From: Halichondria panicea
Taxonomy: Eukaryota > Porifera > Demospongiae > Suberitida > Halichondriidae
Length of the DNA: 64,000 nucleotides
Direction of reading: 5' to 3'
Assembly: GCF_963675165.1 (NCBI RefSeq)
Contig: NC_087388.1
Coordinates: 5,213,047 to 5,277,046, forward strand
A program made the position numbers and the translations under genes. The notes beneath the pieces were generated by a model, which did no database searches, was not told the origin of the DNA, and worked only from the letters and a program-made list of their open reading frames with translations. Positions 22,036 through 35,700 of this stretch are shown here, one piece after another. How positions within the stretch are numbered: position 1 is the first letter of the stretch; every line of letters starts with the position of its first letter.

Positions 22036-25000
22036 GTGGGGGCGGTGTGTGGAGCATGTCCGCCAGGCTACACTGGAGATGCACTCAAGTGTTATGGTGA
22101 ATTGATATAAATCGTATTACTTTGTCTATAATAATAATGAGCAGATATTGATGAGTGCTTCCTAAATCAAACTCTCTGTGACTACAACTGTACAAACACT
22201 GATGTATAGGGTATCTCTTTGCTCCTGTTTTGATGGCTATCAGCTAATTGAGGAAACAAGTGAATGTGAAGGTGATTACTAGATTCCAATCAGGTACATA
22301 AATGATAATGCACAGTATGTTCTAAAGTCCTAAGCTCTTTATGGAGTGAAACAGAATGATATAGTTATTTCTGGCCTTCTAATTAATGGAGTTGTTGTCA
22401 TGGATACTTTAAGCCTCTGGTTCTGAGCCTTCTCTGTTGTGAAAAATTTACTTTGGTCACACACATCATTACCTATAGTACATAATTGTCCATGCTTTCT
22501 TTTGTTGGGTTGTAGATATGTATATAACATTTAGCACTAGCTCCTATATATAACTGTCTTCGTTCTCTAGATACAATCAATTAAATATAGATACAAATGA
22601 ATGTGACGAGTTCAGTGGGTGTCAGCAGTTGTGTGAGAACACTGTGGGGTCTTTTGTATGCAACTGTACTGAAGGATTTACTCTGGCCACCGATGGAAGA
22701 AACTGTACAGGTAAACCAGGGTTCTGATTTTTGTCTTATAATTATTATGTCAATTACCTGAAAACATATTTACAGCAAATTAATGTACCTTGTGATGGTA
22801 CTTGTTCATTTGGCTGTGCTGTTGTCAACAACATGGAAAAATGTTACTGCCCACCTGGATTCCAGCTTGATGTACCTGGGGAAACACAATGCGTCGGTTG
22901 GTGTTTTGGTACACTTAATTTGCTGCATCATAATTATGCCTCGAGGCGGTTCCGTACAGAATGTCACTAAATGAAAAAATTGTCCCCAGTATATAGGAGC
23001 TTTTAATGCCGATGCATGGGCACTAAATCTCTCCTACATTATTTAGAGGAATAAATCTCTATAATAATATGGGAATGTTTAAATGACTGAGGGCACTAAG
23101 TCTTCCTTAATGATGAAAGCACCGCGGGTGCTGATGCCTCGGTGGAGGTGTCAAAGCTACATAACATAAAGCTACTAGCTATATTATATCATCAAGGGCG
23201 TATCATGTTGCATACGAAAAGAAGAGAGGGCATATTATGCAACAGCAAAAGAGCAGAGTTCAAACGTGGGCGGATGAATGTGCATGATGTGTGCATCACT
23301 TCATGCAAATTCACAAAAATTGTTGTACACTCCATGCATGCTTGTGGGGTTTTATACTTGTAATCAAGGCCCGATTACTGTACGTGTTATAATAGTCAGA
23401 CCACAACTAATATAGAGTTACTGCATGGCATTCTATATAGCTATAGCTGTTTGTTTACATATACACTTTTATAGATACTAATGAATGCCAGTTGAATATG
23501 TGTGAACAAGAGTGTATCAACTCTAATGGATCGTTTTCCTGTTCATGCACAACTGGTTACATGCTTACAACTGATGGACGAACATGTACCGGGGTATTGG
23601 TGAGAAGCATGATTCAAGAGGTGGTTTGTTCTGTATCATGTCGAGTTATCCCTACCAGATATTGATGAATGTTGGCTAGCTGTGCGGGAATCAAATGACC
23701 TTTGTGAGAACTATCTAAACACAGAGTGCGTTAACAACGAGGGTTCATTTAAGTGTGTTTGTGTCCGTGGATACACAGCAAACTCAAATGGAATTTGTGA
23801 GCGTAAGTATGAATATGAATTACCCTAGTTAATTTGCAATGACATGCATCACTGACACTGAATTATGGCATATCATCCATATTGTAGTTGATGATGAACT
23901 CCCTCCGATGATCAGTGTGATCAGACCACAGAAAAGTATTGAGAATAGTGTGAACTTCTCATCACCTATACTGGTTTCAGAAAATGTGAGTATTTATCCA
24001 GAGGTCTGGTTCATCATGCAAGCATGACGGTGTTTTTATTTGGTTAAACAGTTCAGTCCAGAACGCCGACAAAAATTTAGGGAAGCAATCGCAGTTGCTG
24101 TCAATAGTTACTGTGGGCTTACAACATGTGATCTTCTTCTCCCATCTGGAGAAACTCAAATGCAAGTCATGATTGCATATTATACCTTCTTATGCCAAGA
24201 ATAATTACCAATTGTTCTGTGCAGATTGATAAGACTAACAATTAAAGCAGCTAATGTAGCCATACCTTCTTCGTTGATTTATCAATACATCAATGGACAG
24301 CTTTTGTTCACCTTCTATGTACAAGTTGGTGATGCCTTCCTATCAAAAGAATATCTTAAGCCAGCAGTGCAGGTATATGTTATTGTCCATTGGCTAATAC
24401 ACCAAGCTTAAGCCTCTAATATAAAATTCCTATAACACATGCAGCAAGCTGAAGAACTCTATCGAGATGGATTGCTGCCTCTCCTCACAGCACAATCCCT
24501 TCATTTTCATATCCTGTCACCACACCTAGATCTACAACCTTGATCAAGACGATTTTAGAAGATACTCAAATAATTGCCATAGCAGCTGGAGCTGGTGGAC
24601 CAGTGCTCGTAATCATGACAGTACTACTCAGTCTCTTATGGTGTCTATAATTGTGCTGTATGTGTTGCTGAATGATACTACAAATATATAAATATACATA
24701 TAAGTATACAAATTAGTTAAGGGATTAGAAACGAAAGTACGAATCTCCACTTACCCCGCAAGTCAATCAATTAAGCAAGCCAAGCTGTACTGAGAACCGT
24801 GGCTTGCGAGGTAGCTAAGCTGGTGCCTATTTCTACACACCGTGCAGAATAAACCACTATAGAAAATGTGCTCATCCATCCCTCAGAGGAAGTATATAGG
24901 CGTGGGAATGAGGCTAAATGATTACATGCATTTTCAAGGCCGTAGCAAGCGGTCAGGCTGATCAGGTTTTGGCCGGACTACTTTTTTGGAGCTAGTACCT

Positions 25001-25580
25001 ACTCAGCTCCAAAAAAGTAGTCAGGCCAAAACCTAATGGTCTTCATTATTGAAAATTGAATAATGGTTTCCTCCCAGAGGAGGTACGACATCCGCGTGTC
25101 ATCCGCATGTCTTTAACACACACATTCCTTAGGTCAAAGTTCGGAATGTGCGTGTTAAAGACATGCGGATGACACGCGGATGTCGTACCTCCTCTGGTTT
25201 CCTCCTGGTAATGGTCCGTCAATATTGTAATTGGTAGTTAACCTGTAAAATTTACCTTGACTCTAAACTTGCTTGCTACGGCCTTGATTTTGGGCAACTA
25301 ATTATTCTTACCATGTTTATTTATACCTCATGCAGTCTGAAATTTGATTAAGAACCTTATAATTATAGTCTCATTTGTATAATTATATGGTTGTTGACTT
25401 ACAGCTACTGCAAGTATAAATAATCGAAACCAAAGAAAAGGGCAACATCAAGTCAACCTGATTGAAGTAACAGATTGTTTTAATGTAGAGTTGAAAGAAG
25501 GTGAACATAATTGTGAAGAAATTGCAGAGGTTCCAAAAAAGAACAATATCTCTGGTCAAATTGATGTGAACATTAATTAA
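22036..25580 (+). pseudogene. M1: mucin-4/SUSD2-like surface protein, 5'-truncated pseudogene
   Basis: Plus-strand exons with EGF modules: the end of one EGF (VGAVCGACPPGYTGDALKCY, 22036-22095), a second at 22143-22272, a calcium-binding EGF at 22587-22711 ([15 protein letters not shown]), another at about 22774-22899, one at 23474-23590 ([15 protein letters not shown]) and one at 23659-23801 ([16 protein letters not shown]). These are followed by a SEA-like membrane-proximal region (23887-24370), a membrane helix exon (24444-24650, IIAIAAGAGGP then VIMTVLLSLLW) and a cytoplasmic tail exon (25409-25580). Damage: no NIDO, AMOP or VWD exons, two indels with a TAG in the second EGF (about 22205), a shifted and shortened stalk exon (about 24465-24530) and one extra base at the start of the tail. 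It retains two EGF exons that M2 has lost. Confidence 0.75.
25075..25196. mobile_element. 122 bp hairpin MITE with 9 bp target duplication
   Basis: CAGAGGAGGTACGACATCCG at the left and its exact reverse complement at the right form arms of about 53 bp that are almost perfect. GTTTCCTCC flanks both sides (25066-25074, 25197-25205). The M2 paralogue near 44010 has a single copy of the target (GGTTTCCTCTTGG), so this inserted after the segmental duplication. No coding content. The preceding 24957-25033 holds another hairpin around GGTTTTGGCC/GGCCAAAACC. Confidence 0.9.
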
Positions 25581-26111
25581 TAGGCTAAAAATTGCTCATT
25601 TTCAGTAATATGCGACTGATGGAAAACATGCATAATTATTAATTAATTATTTTCGTTCTGTTACAGTACATAGTATTAGACTACTATAATCTTATAGCTG
25701 CCTCATAATTATACCTGTGGACAATTATATATTAGACTCTACTCTTTTTATAATATTCTCTCACTCTCACTGCAGCTATTAATGACATTGACTATTTGTG
25801 CATATATAATTATAATTATTGACCTTTCTATGGACCGATCTATTCTCAGACTTGAGCAGCTGCCACACACACACAGACACACACACAAACACACTACCGT
25901 ATACCTCGCTTGCGCATGCGCACCGAGGCATAATAAACACAACAATGTGCTCTTTTTGTACAGTTCTTTGATTTACTAAAACTGTCATACTCATGTTAAG
26001 GCAGTGCTTGGTAGCTAGGCCTTGGTGGAATTTGCTATAGCATATTTTTAGGAAAAAATAGGCACAAACAAATGTTTCAAAGCAAAAGACTGTCTGCATA
26101 ATTATAATTAT
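25581..26111. other. convergent intergenic spacer with CA-rich repeat
   Basis: Spacer after the M1 tail exon. It contains a CA-rich tract (25864-25895) followed by CGCTTGCGCATGCGCACCGA (about 25907), one end of the dispersed repeat also seen at 7632 and 63385. Short frames over the CA tract are low-complexity artefacts. Nothing else is seen. Confidence 0.5.
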
Positions 26112-26204
26112 GGAGTCCACTTGCAGTCCTGGGCGATTGACTGATCTGGAATGACTGTGAGCTGCTCCTTGCAGCAGAAACACTGTTAAGAGAATATAGC
26201 CCAT
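26112..26204 (-). pseudogene. relic of a receptor-kinase first exon
   Basis: From ATG 26204 the minus strand reads MGYILLTVFLLQGAAHS, then a short bridge and RPGLQVDS. This matches the leader and Sema start of RTK1-3 (FLLQGAAYS... then [11 protein letters not shown] in RTK2). Homology stops after VDS at ATAATTATAATTAT. No other exons of this copy are present. It lies just downstream of RTK2's stop, where an upstream neighbour in a head-to-tail array would begin. Confidence 0.7.
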
Positions 26205-26729
26205 TCAATGATGACTCATAGATTGATTATAGTCTAGCCTTGAATTTGAAAGACATTAATTGCTGTGGGAGATTGTAGATCTATCTCCAGAAATGAGCTC
26301 AAACATTCATTATCCATAGAATACGAAATATTTAACTATACGCGCATGCATGTGTAGTTTATAGGAACATTTACACCAACAAAAGTACGTACTGATTGAT
26401 TGCTGTTGATTGATACGATATCTGTTTGTCTATATTATACTGACATAATTATGCTTGTTATTTTGAAACACTTACATCACTACAATTATACATGTACTCG
26501 AACAATCACACAAATATATGGTAGACATTAAAAGGAAAACAACGATTGCAGTAAAAACAGAATATAAGCTACGCGATAACAGGTATTATGTTGTAAATAA
26601 GTAAATTGTACCAAAATTCACAATATGCAGCTGGAGTTGTATTACAGTTATAATTAATTAATTAACTGTTACTATAATACTGTACATGCAGAGGACGGCC
26701 ATTACCTCATAATTAATTTTATTGCATAG
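26205..26729. other. 3' flank of RTK2, nothing recognised
   Basis: AT-rich sequence duplicated at about 44986-45509. It may include the RTK2 3' untranslated region. No gene or transposon end was identified. Confidence 0.4.
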
Positions 26730-29700
26730 TTATAAATTGTATGTTGCTCCGCTGTTCTTAATTGTTAGAGGATAACTTGACGGAGGGTCGACATAGCGAT
26801 GAGCGTCTTCATGATCAGTAAGTACGGGTTCATCGTCACATTCTGCAGTAAAAATGAACTATTGCATGGGTCCAAATATTAGATGATGACACAATAATGA
26901 CATGTTTACACGTACTATATAAGACTCCGGTTTAATGATACTTATGCATGGGCATATCATACAGCTACTATAGTATATATATAGCGGTACTCTGAAACAG
27001 AAAACGTACAGTATTTTTTGCTACATAGTGCTACTGTACAAGTAACATGTATTAATAGTAAGACCTACAACAAAACAAGGGTCAAACTAATACCTTAGTA
27101 CTATAATACAACCATTACAAGACCGAGCATTAAAGCTAATTTTATACACTTACTGAGCTGCTCTGTTTCTTGAATGGTATTCAGTAGCACCATACCGAGC
27201 TCAGTGTAGCCAGAAATGGATGTCAGTAGCCTCTCCACAGTGGTGGACAATTGTAAGAAGGTTGGCCTCTCCTTTGAATCTTTCTTCCAACACCGACGCA
27301 TCAATTCAGAGCTTTGAGGATAAGGGGATGTACAGTTGGGCCAAAACAATACTAAAACCCCCAATTAAGGAGAATGCAGCCAGTTCTAGTCTATCTGCAG
27401 GCCCCCACAACCAACAACAAAGCACAAGGGGATTTGCTTAAATAATAGTATTTGCAACTGATACTAATCAACTCAGAGAGTACACTCACATCTCAGTGGC
27501 ACAGGCTGCATTGAGAGGTCTCTCTAGTCTCCGTCCTTCTCCTAGCAGCTTGATGAGGGAGTGTGGGCCCACGGCAGGGTAGGGAGTCCGTCCTGCATTG
27601 AAGATCTCCCACACAGTCACACCGTACGACCACTGGGCACATGGACAAGAAGGAACAATTAATATTGCTAGTTGCAATACCTGAGGGGTATTGTGACCTT
27701 AGGTCTACCATACTGCTCTGACTCACCACATCAGTTTTCTCTGTGAAGATAGCATCATTGAGACTCTCCAAGGCCATCCATTTGTAGGGCAGCTTCACAT
27801 TGGCTCGGTCGTTCTGTCTGAAGTAGCCACTAGCATAGACGTCCTCAGCCAGACCAAAGTCCCCCACCCTGATACCCCCTCCCGAGTCCAGCCTATTGTA
27901 ATGTACAAGATGAAACCACACTGAGACAATCATGTACACTAGTGATGCTGTTTACACTATCAATACCCATGGATACATAATTATAGTAATGACTCATCTA
28001 TAATATATTGGCTATATATGTATTCACAATGACTACTCGTACACACTGTCGATGGTCCACTCACATGCAGTTTCTGGCTGCAAGGTCGCGATGAACAAAC
28101 TTCTGCTCGGCCAAGTAGGCCATTCCTAGTGCTATCTGGCGACACATCTTTAGTAGCAGTTTCCTTACTTCCAGAATCTGTGTAGAAAATGGCAACATCT
28201 TCCTACAGAATCCCATGCACCAATGACCTATCTCCTAATGAGACTATATTATTATCACCATTATACAAAATAGTAAACTTAATGGTTCAAGACACACAAA
28301 AATTTGCAACAACGAAAATAACGTGCTGCATGTATATACACACATATAGACCTCTACCACACACCTGATCAATCTCACAGTCTTCGTCCAACTCAAGGCT
28401 GCTCCTTTCTTTTTTGAGATAGCTAATGAGGCTGCCGTTGGCCATATATGGCATCACTATGGCAACACCGGGGCCAGCATCGAGACACACCCCAATCAGG
28501 GACATGACGTGAGGATGGTCAAAGTCTTGCATCTTGTTCACCTCACACACCATGCTCTGAACATCCGACAACGAGAACAGACCTGTAGGGTAGACAATGA
28601 TTAACTAACTCTGGACCAGAGGAGGTTCAACAATTCGTTCAATGTTGCATGTTATATAATTGCAGAAATGGTAATCTCTACAGGGGGCAGGAAATTTGAA
28701 TTACCCATAATTATTATTAATACACAGATAATTAGTGCATGGCTGACAGCAGACTAAGTGTATCAAGCTATGACACAATGTTAACCTTTTAGTGTCTTCA
28801 CGGCCACCCCCTGCATAGGAACTTTGTTCCAGTCTGTCAGGATTCCCTTATACACAACGCCAAATTCACCTGTATAGTGACATTCCATAAATTAATTGTA
28901 ATGCACATCTTTCTTTACCTTGTCCTATTGCAGTACTAGAGAGCTTCAATATGGAGGCTGGTATTTTGAATGAGTCTGGGATGGACTCGGCAATCTCAAC
29001 AAGTTCTGATTCTGTATAATTATAAGTCAGTGAATATAGTATAGACTGCATGCATGGATGTATAAAAATCATAGAAACTTACTAACAAGTGCAGTATTGC
29101 CATCCACAGGTAATATTTCCTCCTGTGTTCTCCTGTAACATAATTGGACAGCTGGACTATAAGTATTATACAGTATAACGGGTATATTTCGAGGGTATAA
29201 ACTTTCGCAGAATGACCCATTAGAAACAGTTGATCACTGCTACTATGCTATAGCGATTTAATTTTCGCGGAATAGCAGCCTTTCTGCAGCATGCATTGAT
29301 AAATTCGTGGGTAAAAATGTTTGTGGTAGATGTTTGATCAGCGAAAACCACGAACATTTATACCCTCAAAATATTCCCGCTATACGGTAATTACCTATTA
29401 GCCACGAGCTCCATCATCTGTTCATGCATAGCAATAGACACGGTCTTCCTTCGTGAGTTCAGACAAAAACAGACAAAAATGATCAGTACTACACACACTA
29501 CCACTACAGCCCCCCCCAAAACACTCGGGATTATGACCTCCAGGGGAACTGTCGCTTCAAGAACTTCCACCGTAGGAACCTCCACCACAAGAACTATGTA
29601 GGTCAGTCGCTGGTCTAATACTTGAGCGATGTTGCTTCCAACGGTCACCTAAATAGCACAGTAACACAGTTAAGTTATATAGTTTTACTCAACTCGTATA

Positions 29701-32700
29701 ATAGCCGGGTTTTCCTCTTCTGGGGTCTCCAAGGGGGCGGTGCAGATAAATTCGCTCCCTCTTGAATTACTGGGTGTCTTGACACATTCCTCCCCTCCCA
29801 CGGTCACTTGTATCTCACTGGTCTCCACTGAGTCGAGATTATCACCCTGGATACACACACGGTAACAGTATGGTCAGTATTACAGGATAAAACGTATACC
29901 ACAATGCGTATGAGAGTCGCTGTACCACTGGTGACCTCTTGCGAACCCTCAAGCCGAAAATTGGAGGGATCTGATTGGACGCTGATGGGAAGGCTTGCGT
30001 GTGTGGTGAGTGGGACATCATCAAACATCAGGGCATAGTCCAATGGGGTCAGTGAGGTTGTTGTTAGATTAGGAGTTGAGCATGTGATGGTGGTATTGTC
30101 CACAATACTGCAGGTGCTCCTCTGTAGGAGAATAAGTACATTATGTAATACCGTCATGACATAATAACAATTTTCCTGGAATGATGCTCAGTCCCCCAAA
30201 AAATTGTATTTTTAAATATTTACGATACATATTTTTGACAGGTGGAACTTATTGCTCTCTGTAAAATGCTCACTGCAAAAATTTTATTCACAAAAAAGTC
30301 GAAAATTACATGGTGTTGTTCGGTAGTTGCTGGAGGAGCCCCCATCGGCTGGTAGACCTCCAACACAGGCTGTTGTATCACGTCCAAGTTCACTCCAGTA
30401 AAGGTCAGTGTGATGCCTCCACTAGGAATGGTGTTGCTAGGAAACACGGCAGTCACATTAGGGTTGTTACGATAACTGAAGACCACTCCTGGATTGCTGA
30501 CTCTGGCAGCATCAATGGACACCACCACCAATGCAGCGGAGGTGAGGTTTCCTGCTGAGATCCTGCAACGAATCTCTTGAGACTCGATAGATCTGCAGGG
30601 AAAAGTTTGAGCACCAGCTATTTAATAGTCACCTACGATGAGGAAATATATACAGCTATTTAATATCGCCTTGCACTTACAATATATTGCAGACGTAGTT
30701 TGATCCGTTGATTTCCAGAGAGACTCTAGTATCCTCCTGATTCCCCACGTTCAGTCCAGTTCCATTTACAACCACTTTGGTTCCCCCGGCCATTGGTCCA
30801 AAGGTCGGAGTTACACTGTTGACAGTAGGATCCACTGCAGTGAAGGAGCCAGCGTGTACAATGGCTATTCTAGAGCCAATGGTCAGAGAGAATTCTTTAG
30901 ACCCTTCTGTTACAAAATTAGTGGTCTGACAGACAAACTGCTGCCATGGTATGTAACCAGTGACGAGGGGAGTGCAGGCCACGCCTCCTAATGTAAGAGT
31001 GGAGTTCTGGATATCAGCAAAGGTTACTCCGAGGTCAGTGCCCATCACAGTGATTGTTGTACCACCCTCAACTGGTCCTATGTATGTGTATAGGTTTACT
31101 TAGCTGCAATGTATAAAATAGTCAGTCAGAAAATACACTACATAATAGTTAGACACTGTTTAGGAAATTTCTACATGATTTAGAAGCCCAAAGGGCTGGT
31201 TGTAGTATCCCGAACGCAGTGAGGGTTCTACTAGCCCTGAGGACTTCTAAATCATGTGGAAACTTCCTAAACAGTGTCTAAGCATTTTAGATCATAGCAA
31301 CCATGAGTATTTAGCCAATCAGATTTGAATGTTCTTATCTAATCTTTGCTACATGATTTTCTAAGTGAAGTACATGATTTTCTATTGAAGTACATGATTT
31401 TCTAAATTGGATAGAACATTTCCTCTAACCAATCAGATTGCAGTATTTATGACAAACATGATCTAATTTGATTTATATCCCGTTGCTACGTTGTTGCCAA
31501 GTGCAATATGCAGCATAATGCACTGCTGAAAGTCATAATGCACTGACCGCAAAGTCATAATGCACTAACCACAAAACGCCCCTCTGGCAATTAGACAGAC
31601 AATTAAATTAAAATTAAATTAATACGCATGAGAAATAACAAGTATCAAAGTATGTCCAGCCATGCAGGAATGAATGTTCAGCACTGCTGGAGTTTCTTCT
31701 TGCAACCATGCAGGTTTTAAAATTGTCCAAGATTCATTTTGTGGAAGATTCTGTGTTCCTAGATCGACCTAGTCCTCGACCTCGTAATGCATGTCAATTC
31801 TGCTTCACCGTAGCACTAGAAGTGGCTCTTTTTGCTGGGGGCATGAGCAGTTTTGCAGCAGTGTAGAAGCGAGCTTTCTTGGCTTGGTTATGAGGCCGAG
31901 CGTAGACCAGCAGCTAATACATGTATTCACTGAGTAGTGGGGTGGGGCTGTTCTTTGCAGCAGTAAGTGGGGCGGGGCTGTTTTGCAGCACCAGAAGTGG
32001 GGTGGGGCTGTTTTGCAGATTTCAGTTGGAACTCCAACAATTTTGTGTCAAGCCATTCGTCGGTCATGCCAATCTTATACACTGCAGATACTGGCGTCTA
32101 GAAGAGAGAAGAGATGGAGCTGTGTCTAGAGTTGTCTTTGTCTTTTTTTTGTGCTGTTTATATTGTGTTACTAGGACAGTGTTATGTTGCTATGCCCTCG
32201 GGATATAAACTAGTTATAACACGTGCACTCGGGCTGCATGGCATATATTGCACTCAGCCCTCGGGGCTGGCGCCCTCGTGCTTCAGTGCAATATATTCCA
32301 TACATCCCTCGTGCCCGTGCCCGTATTATAACTATAACATACACTATAATCATGTGAGCAGAACATTGTATAATCTTTAATACTATAGTGACAAGAGAAG
32401 TTCTATTTCACCTAGATTTTACCTGACATTGGAATGAATGAGTTGATGACAGGGGCAGGACAATTGTCCCCCTCAGTAATGAAAGTATTAGAGCACTCTT
32501 GCCTCACCTCACAACTGCCCCCACACCACCCACATGCGAACTCTGAACCCATTCTGACTGCAATGCATTCCGAACATCCACTGGCCAAATCACGACAATC
32601 ATACAGCGTCACTGTGTGTGCGTGGGGGGAACAGAAATACCGCAAACACTATTATTATTTGTTACAATCTGGAAATGTTAATCCAAATGGTTGACAAAAT

Positions 32701-35700
32701 AATTATAATGGCACCTGAAATTTGTTGCATGGTGTTGTTCAGTATATGGTTGACGTCATTTCCCGTCCAGATTACCATAACAACCACAAGAGAACTGTCG
32801 ACTCCAACAGAAAGTGTGAGCTGTACACAGAAATCGTCCAGTATATACAAGTCAATCAGGCATGTGCACAAGTATGTACAGTAAAACATGCTCCATTAGA
32901 AAAGTAAACATCCTGCATAATAATTATTATTGTTAGCAACACTCACTTGTCCACTGCCCACTGTACACAGGATGGAGTTCTCGTTCTCATACTGAGCTGT
33001 CAGACTAACTCCATTCACAACACAATAGTACTCAAAGCCATCCGTCTAATGGAGAAAAACTATGGAACAATCAGATACATGTGTCATGTGACTCACGGCA
33101 GGTATGAGGTTCCTGGTGGCCAATCGAAGACCCTGGGCCACCCTTACTGGTTGAGTGTACCCACCAGAGGGGGGTATGTCCAACAAGGGGCACTCGGCAG
33201 CAAAGTTGTTGCCTCCAGACACCTGTACAGAGGATGTATAGAGTCACAAGTTACCGTGGTTATTGAGCTCACCTGTAGGAAGTGAGATGCATTTCTGCAA
33301 AGAGCCGATGTTCCACTGCACTTCTTGTTGAAGTTACACCATCCACACGGACTGTTCAGCCCCAGGCAATCCTTGCAGCTGTAGAATATATATAGGGAAG
33401 AGAGCCAGTTTTGAAAAACTAAAGCTATAGATCTATGATTAAAAATGAATAATCTGTCATGGGAGAGTTGATAATCATGTGTAGGTAGGTGTTTTGAAAC
33501 TGAATATAGCATACCTTTCCACTGCTGAGCACCTATAGATGGTGAGTGCTTGGTTGGTAATATCAAATGGCTCATTGAACAGGGAACTCTGAAAGCCCAG
33601 GTTGATGGTTGCAGTCACTCCTGAATAGTCAGGTACAAGTCCATCAATATCACAACTGAACACTGTTCCTGGAGTGACCTCAACAGCTGGTACTATGATT
33701 GGTGGGAAACGTTCTTCACTGTCTTCCAGATGACAGTAGAAGCTCTCTCCAGGCAGGAGATTAAGCAGGCCGGGAGAGGTTAAGGTCACCGTGAACTGTG
33801 AGGTCAGATTGTAATGTCAGACACAACTACACAAACCTTACCTCATTAGTAAGAATCGTAGGGTCAAGCGCAAGTTGTATAGGCTCCACAGTAGCAGCAG
33901 TAAAACAGTTTGTATTGTCTTGTGTCCATCTACTGGTGAGATTAGAGTTCTGACACTGCGTCTGACGGGAGCACTTGTTCTCCACCACACACCACCCACA
34001 CAGTGGGTTGAGGTCATTGGTACAACTGGTACAGTCTATACGCTGGGAACACTCCTCTATGGGTACTTGAAATACCTTGAGATGGGGGAATAATGGATAT
34101 GGTAGACCATACCAGCATTCACTCACTGAGTCTTGAGTGACTGCTGTGATGTAGTTCAGTCCCTCCTGCCATGACAAATGATATACCGGTACCATTACAT
34201 CATATCTCACTCGCTGACTGTAGAAATAGCTATAAATGCCCAGGGTCGACGTACCACTGACATCGTACTGTGGAGATAAACAAGGCCATTATTATACAAA
34301 TACGGGGGCGTTTCTAGAAATTGAAGTGGGGGATGTTCAAGGGTATACTGGTGAGCAACGGGACAGAAATGTTTTACTCCCACATTAATTAGATGACAGA
34401 GAGAAGTGTCACTGCAATACATTACCAACTGATGCGGACGCTCAATATATTGAGCGTGGTCATGACTTGTAACACGAGCCAATGTAGTTTGCATTATAGA
34501 ATTCGATAGAGCTGATCAGTTATGTTAGCCAAGCCCCCTGTTAGACATGCCACTGCACTACATGTGTATATAGCTGACTCAATCATGCAGCACTTACTCC
34601 TAATATCCAATGATAATCAGTTGCAACAAACACAAAGGAAAACCGCTCCACCTTCACAGCTACTGAAGCAAGAGGGACAAAGCTGTCTCCAAAATTGATA
34701 CGAACTGGTGCTATTAGGTCAATACCACCATTTGGGATGAGAAGGCCGACTGGACTGGGTGTGTCACATCTGTCCACAGTTATCTAGAAAAATGATTATG
34801 TTAGAAGTAGACCAGAATGCAATCTAACCTGAGGCTGCGACAGGGTAGAGCAGTTATCTGAGCCTGTTCTCCATGCTAAGCTAATTTCTTCTCCAACAGT
34901 GCGTGACACAATACAAGAGTCATATTTAGCGTCCATAGCTTCATTGACAGCAGTGATATTGACCACACAAATAGAGTTAGTAATGTCATAGCAAATAGTT
35001 ATCACAGCAGTGGGTCCAGATATCCCACTGAAGTCCTCCACTAGTGACACTCCACACACATGAGTCTCTTCAGTGATCGTTTGAATGCCACAATTGATTC
35101 CCAGTTCATACAAAGCAGTCACTCCACAGGTACTTGGGCCTCCACAATCAGGCATGCTGCACACACGTAATAGTCTTATAGCTTGTGCATTAGCAGGTTG
35201 ATAGTCGACGACAACATAGTAGGCAAATCTACCACTTACAAAACCACCAAATGCATAGAATTGTCGTCTAAAGTCACTAATTCCAAAAACCAGTTCATTG
35301 CGTGTACCAGACGGATTGTTGTTGGATGATCTATTGAAATCATCTCCGAATTGCTGCAGTACCATTCTCTGTCCTCCTGCAACAGTTAATACTGATTCTC
35401 CAGTGTAGAAAGTATCTCCTGATGTAAAGATAGCTGCTCCTAAATAGTTAGGATCTGCTATAGCATTACTAACATTCCTGATAGGACCAGTACTGAGGTT
35501 GCTTGCATTGTAGACAGAGCAAGAGCGATCCACTAAACATACCACCAACATCCCAGTAGAGCTCAGGGCCAGTCCTCTTTTAATGACATTAGCTCCTAGA
35601 TCAACTCTTGCTTCTTGCATTAGCTGAGCATTCAGTCTATACAGGTAGTTGTCTGCAGCAAGAAATGTTCTCCCAGTCGAGTCCACTTGCAGTCCTGGGA

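Noticed and set aside
25748-26204. Long minus-strand open frames over CA/GT tracts (25748-25945, 25779-26204, and 44567-44962)
   Set aside because: They cross microsatellite and intergenic spacer and encode VCVCVC runs; only the terminal leader-like piece has family support.
29391-29648. Treating each kinase exon frame as a separate small gene
   Set aside because: The order, splice sites and four-fold paralogue repetition show they are exons of single receptor genes.
31921-32208. Plus-strand frame with repeating [13 protein letters not shown]-type sequence
   Set aside because: It exactly follows a three-unit nucleotide tandem repeat and has no homology or splice context.
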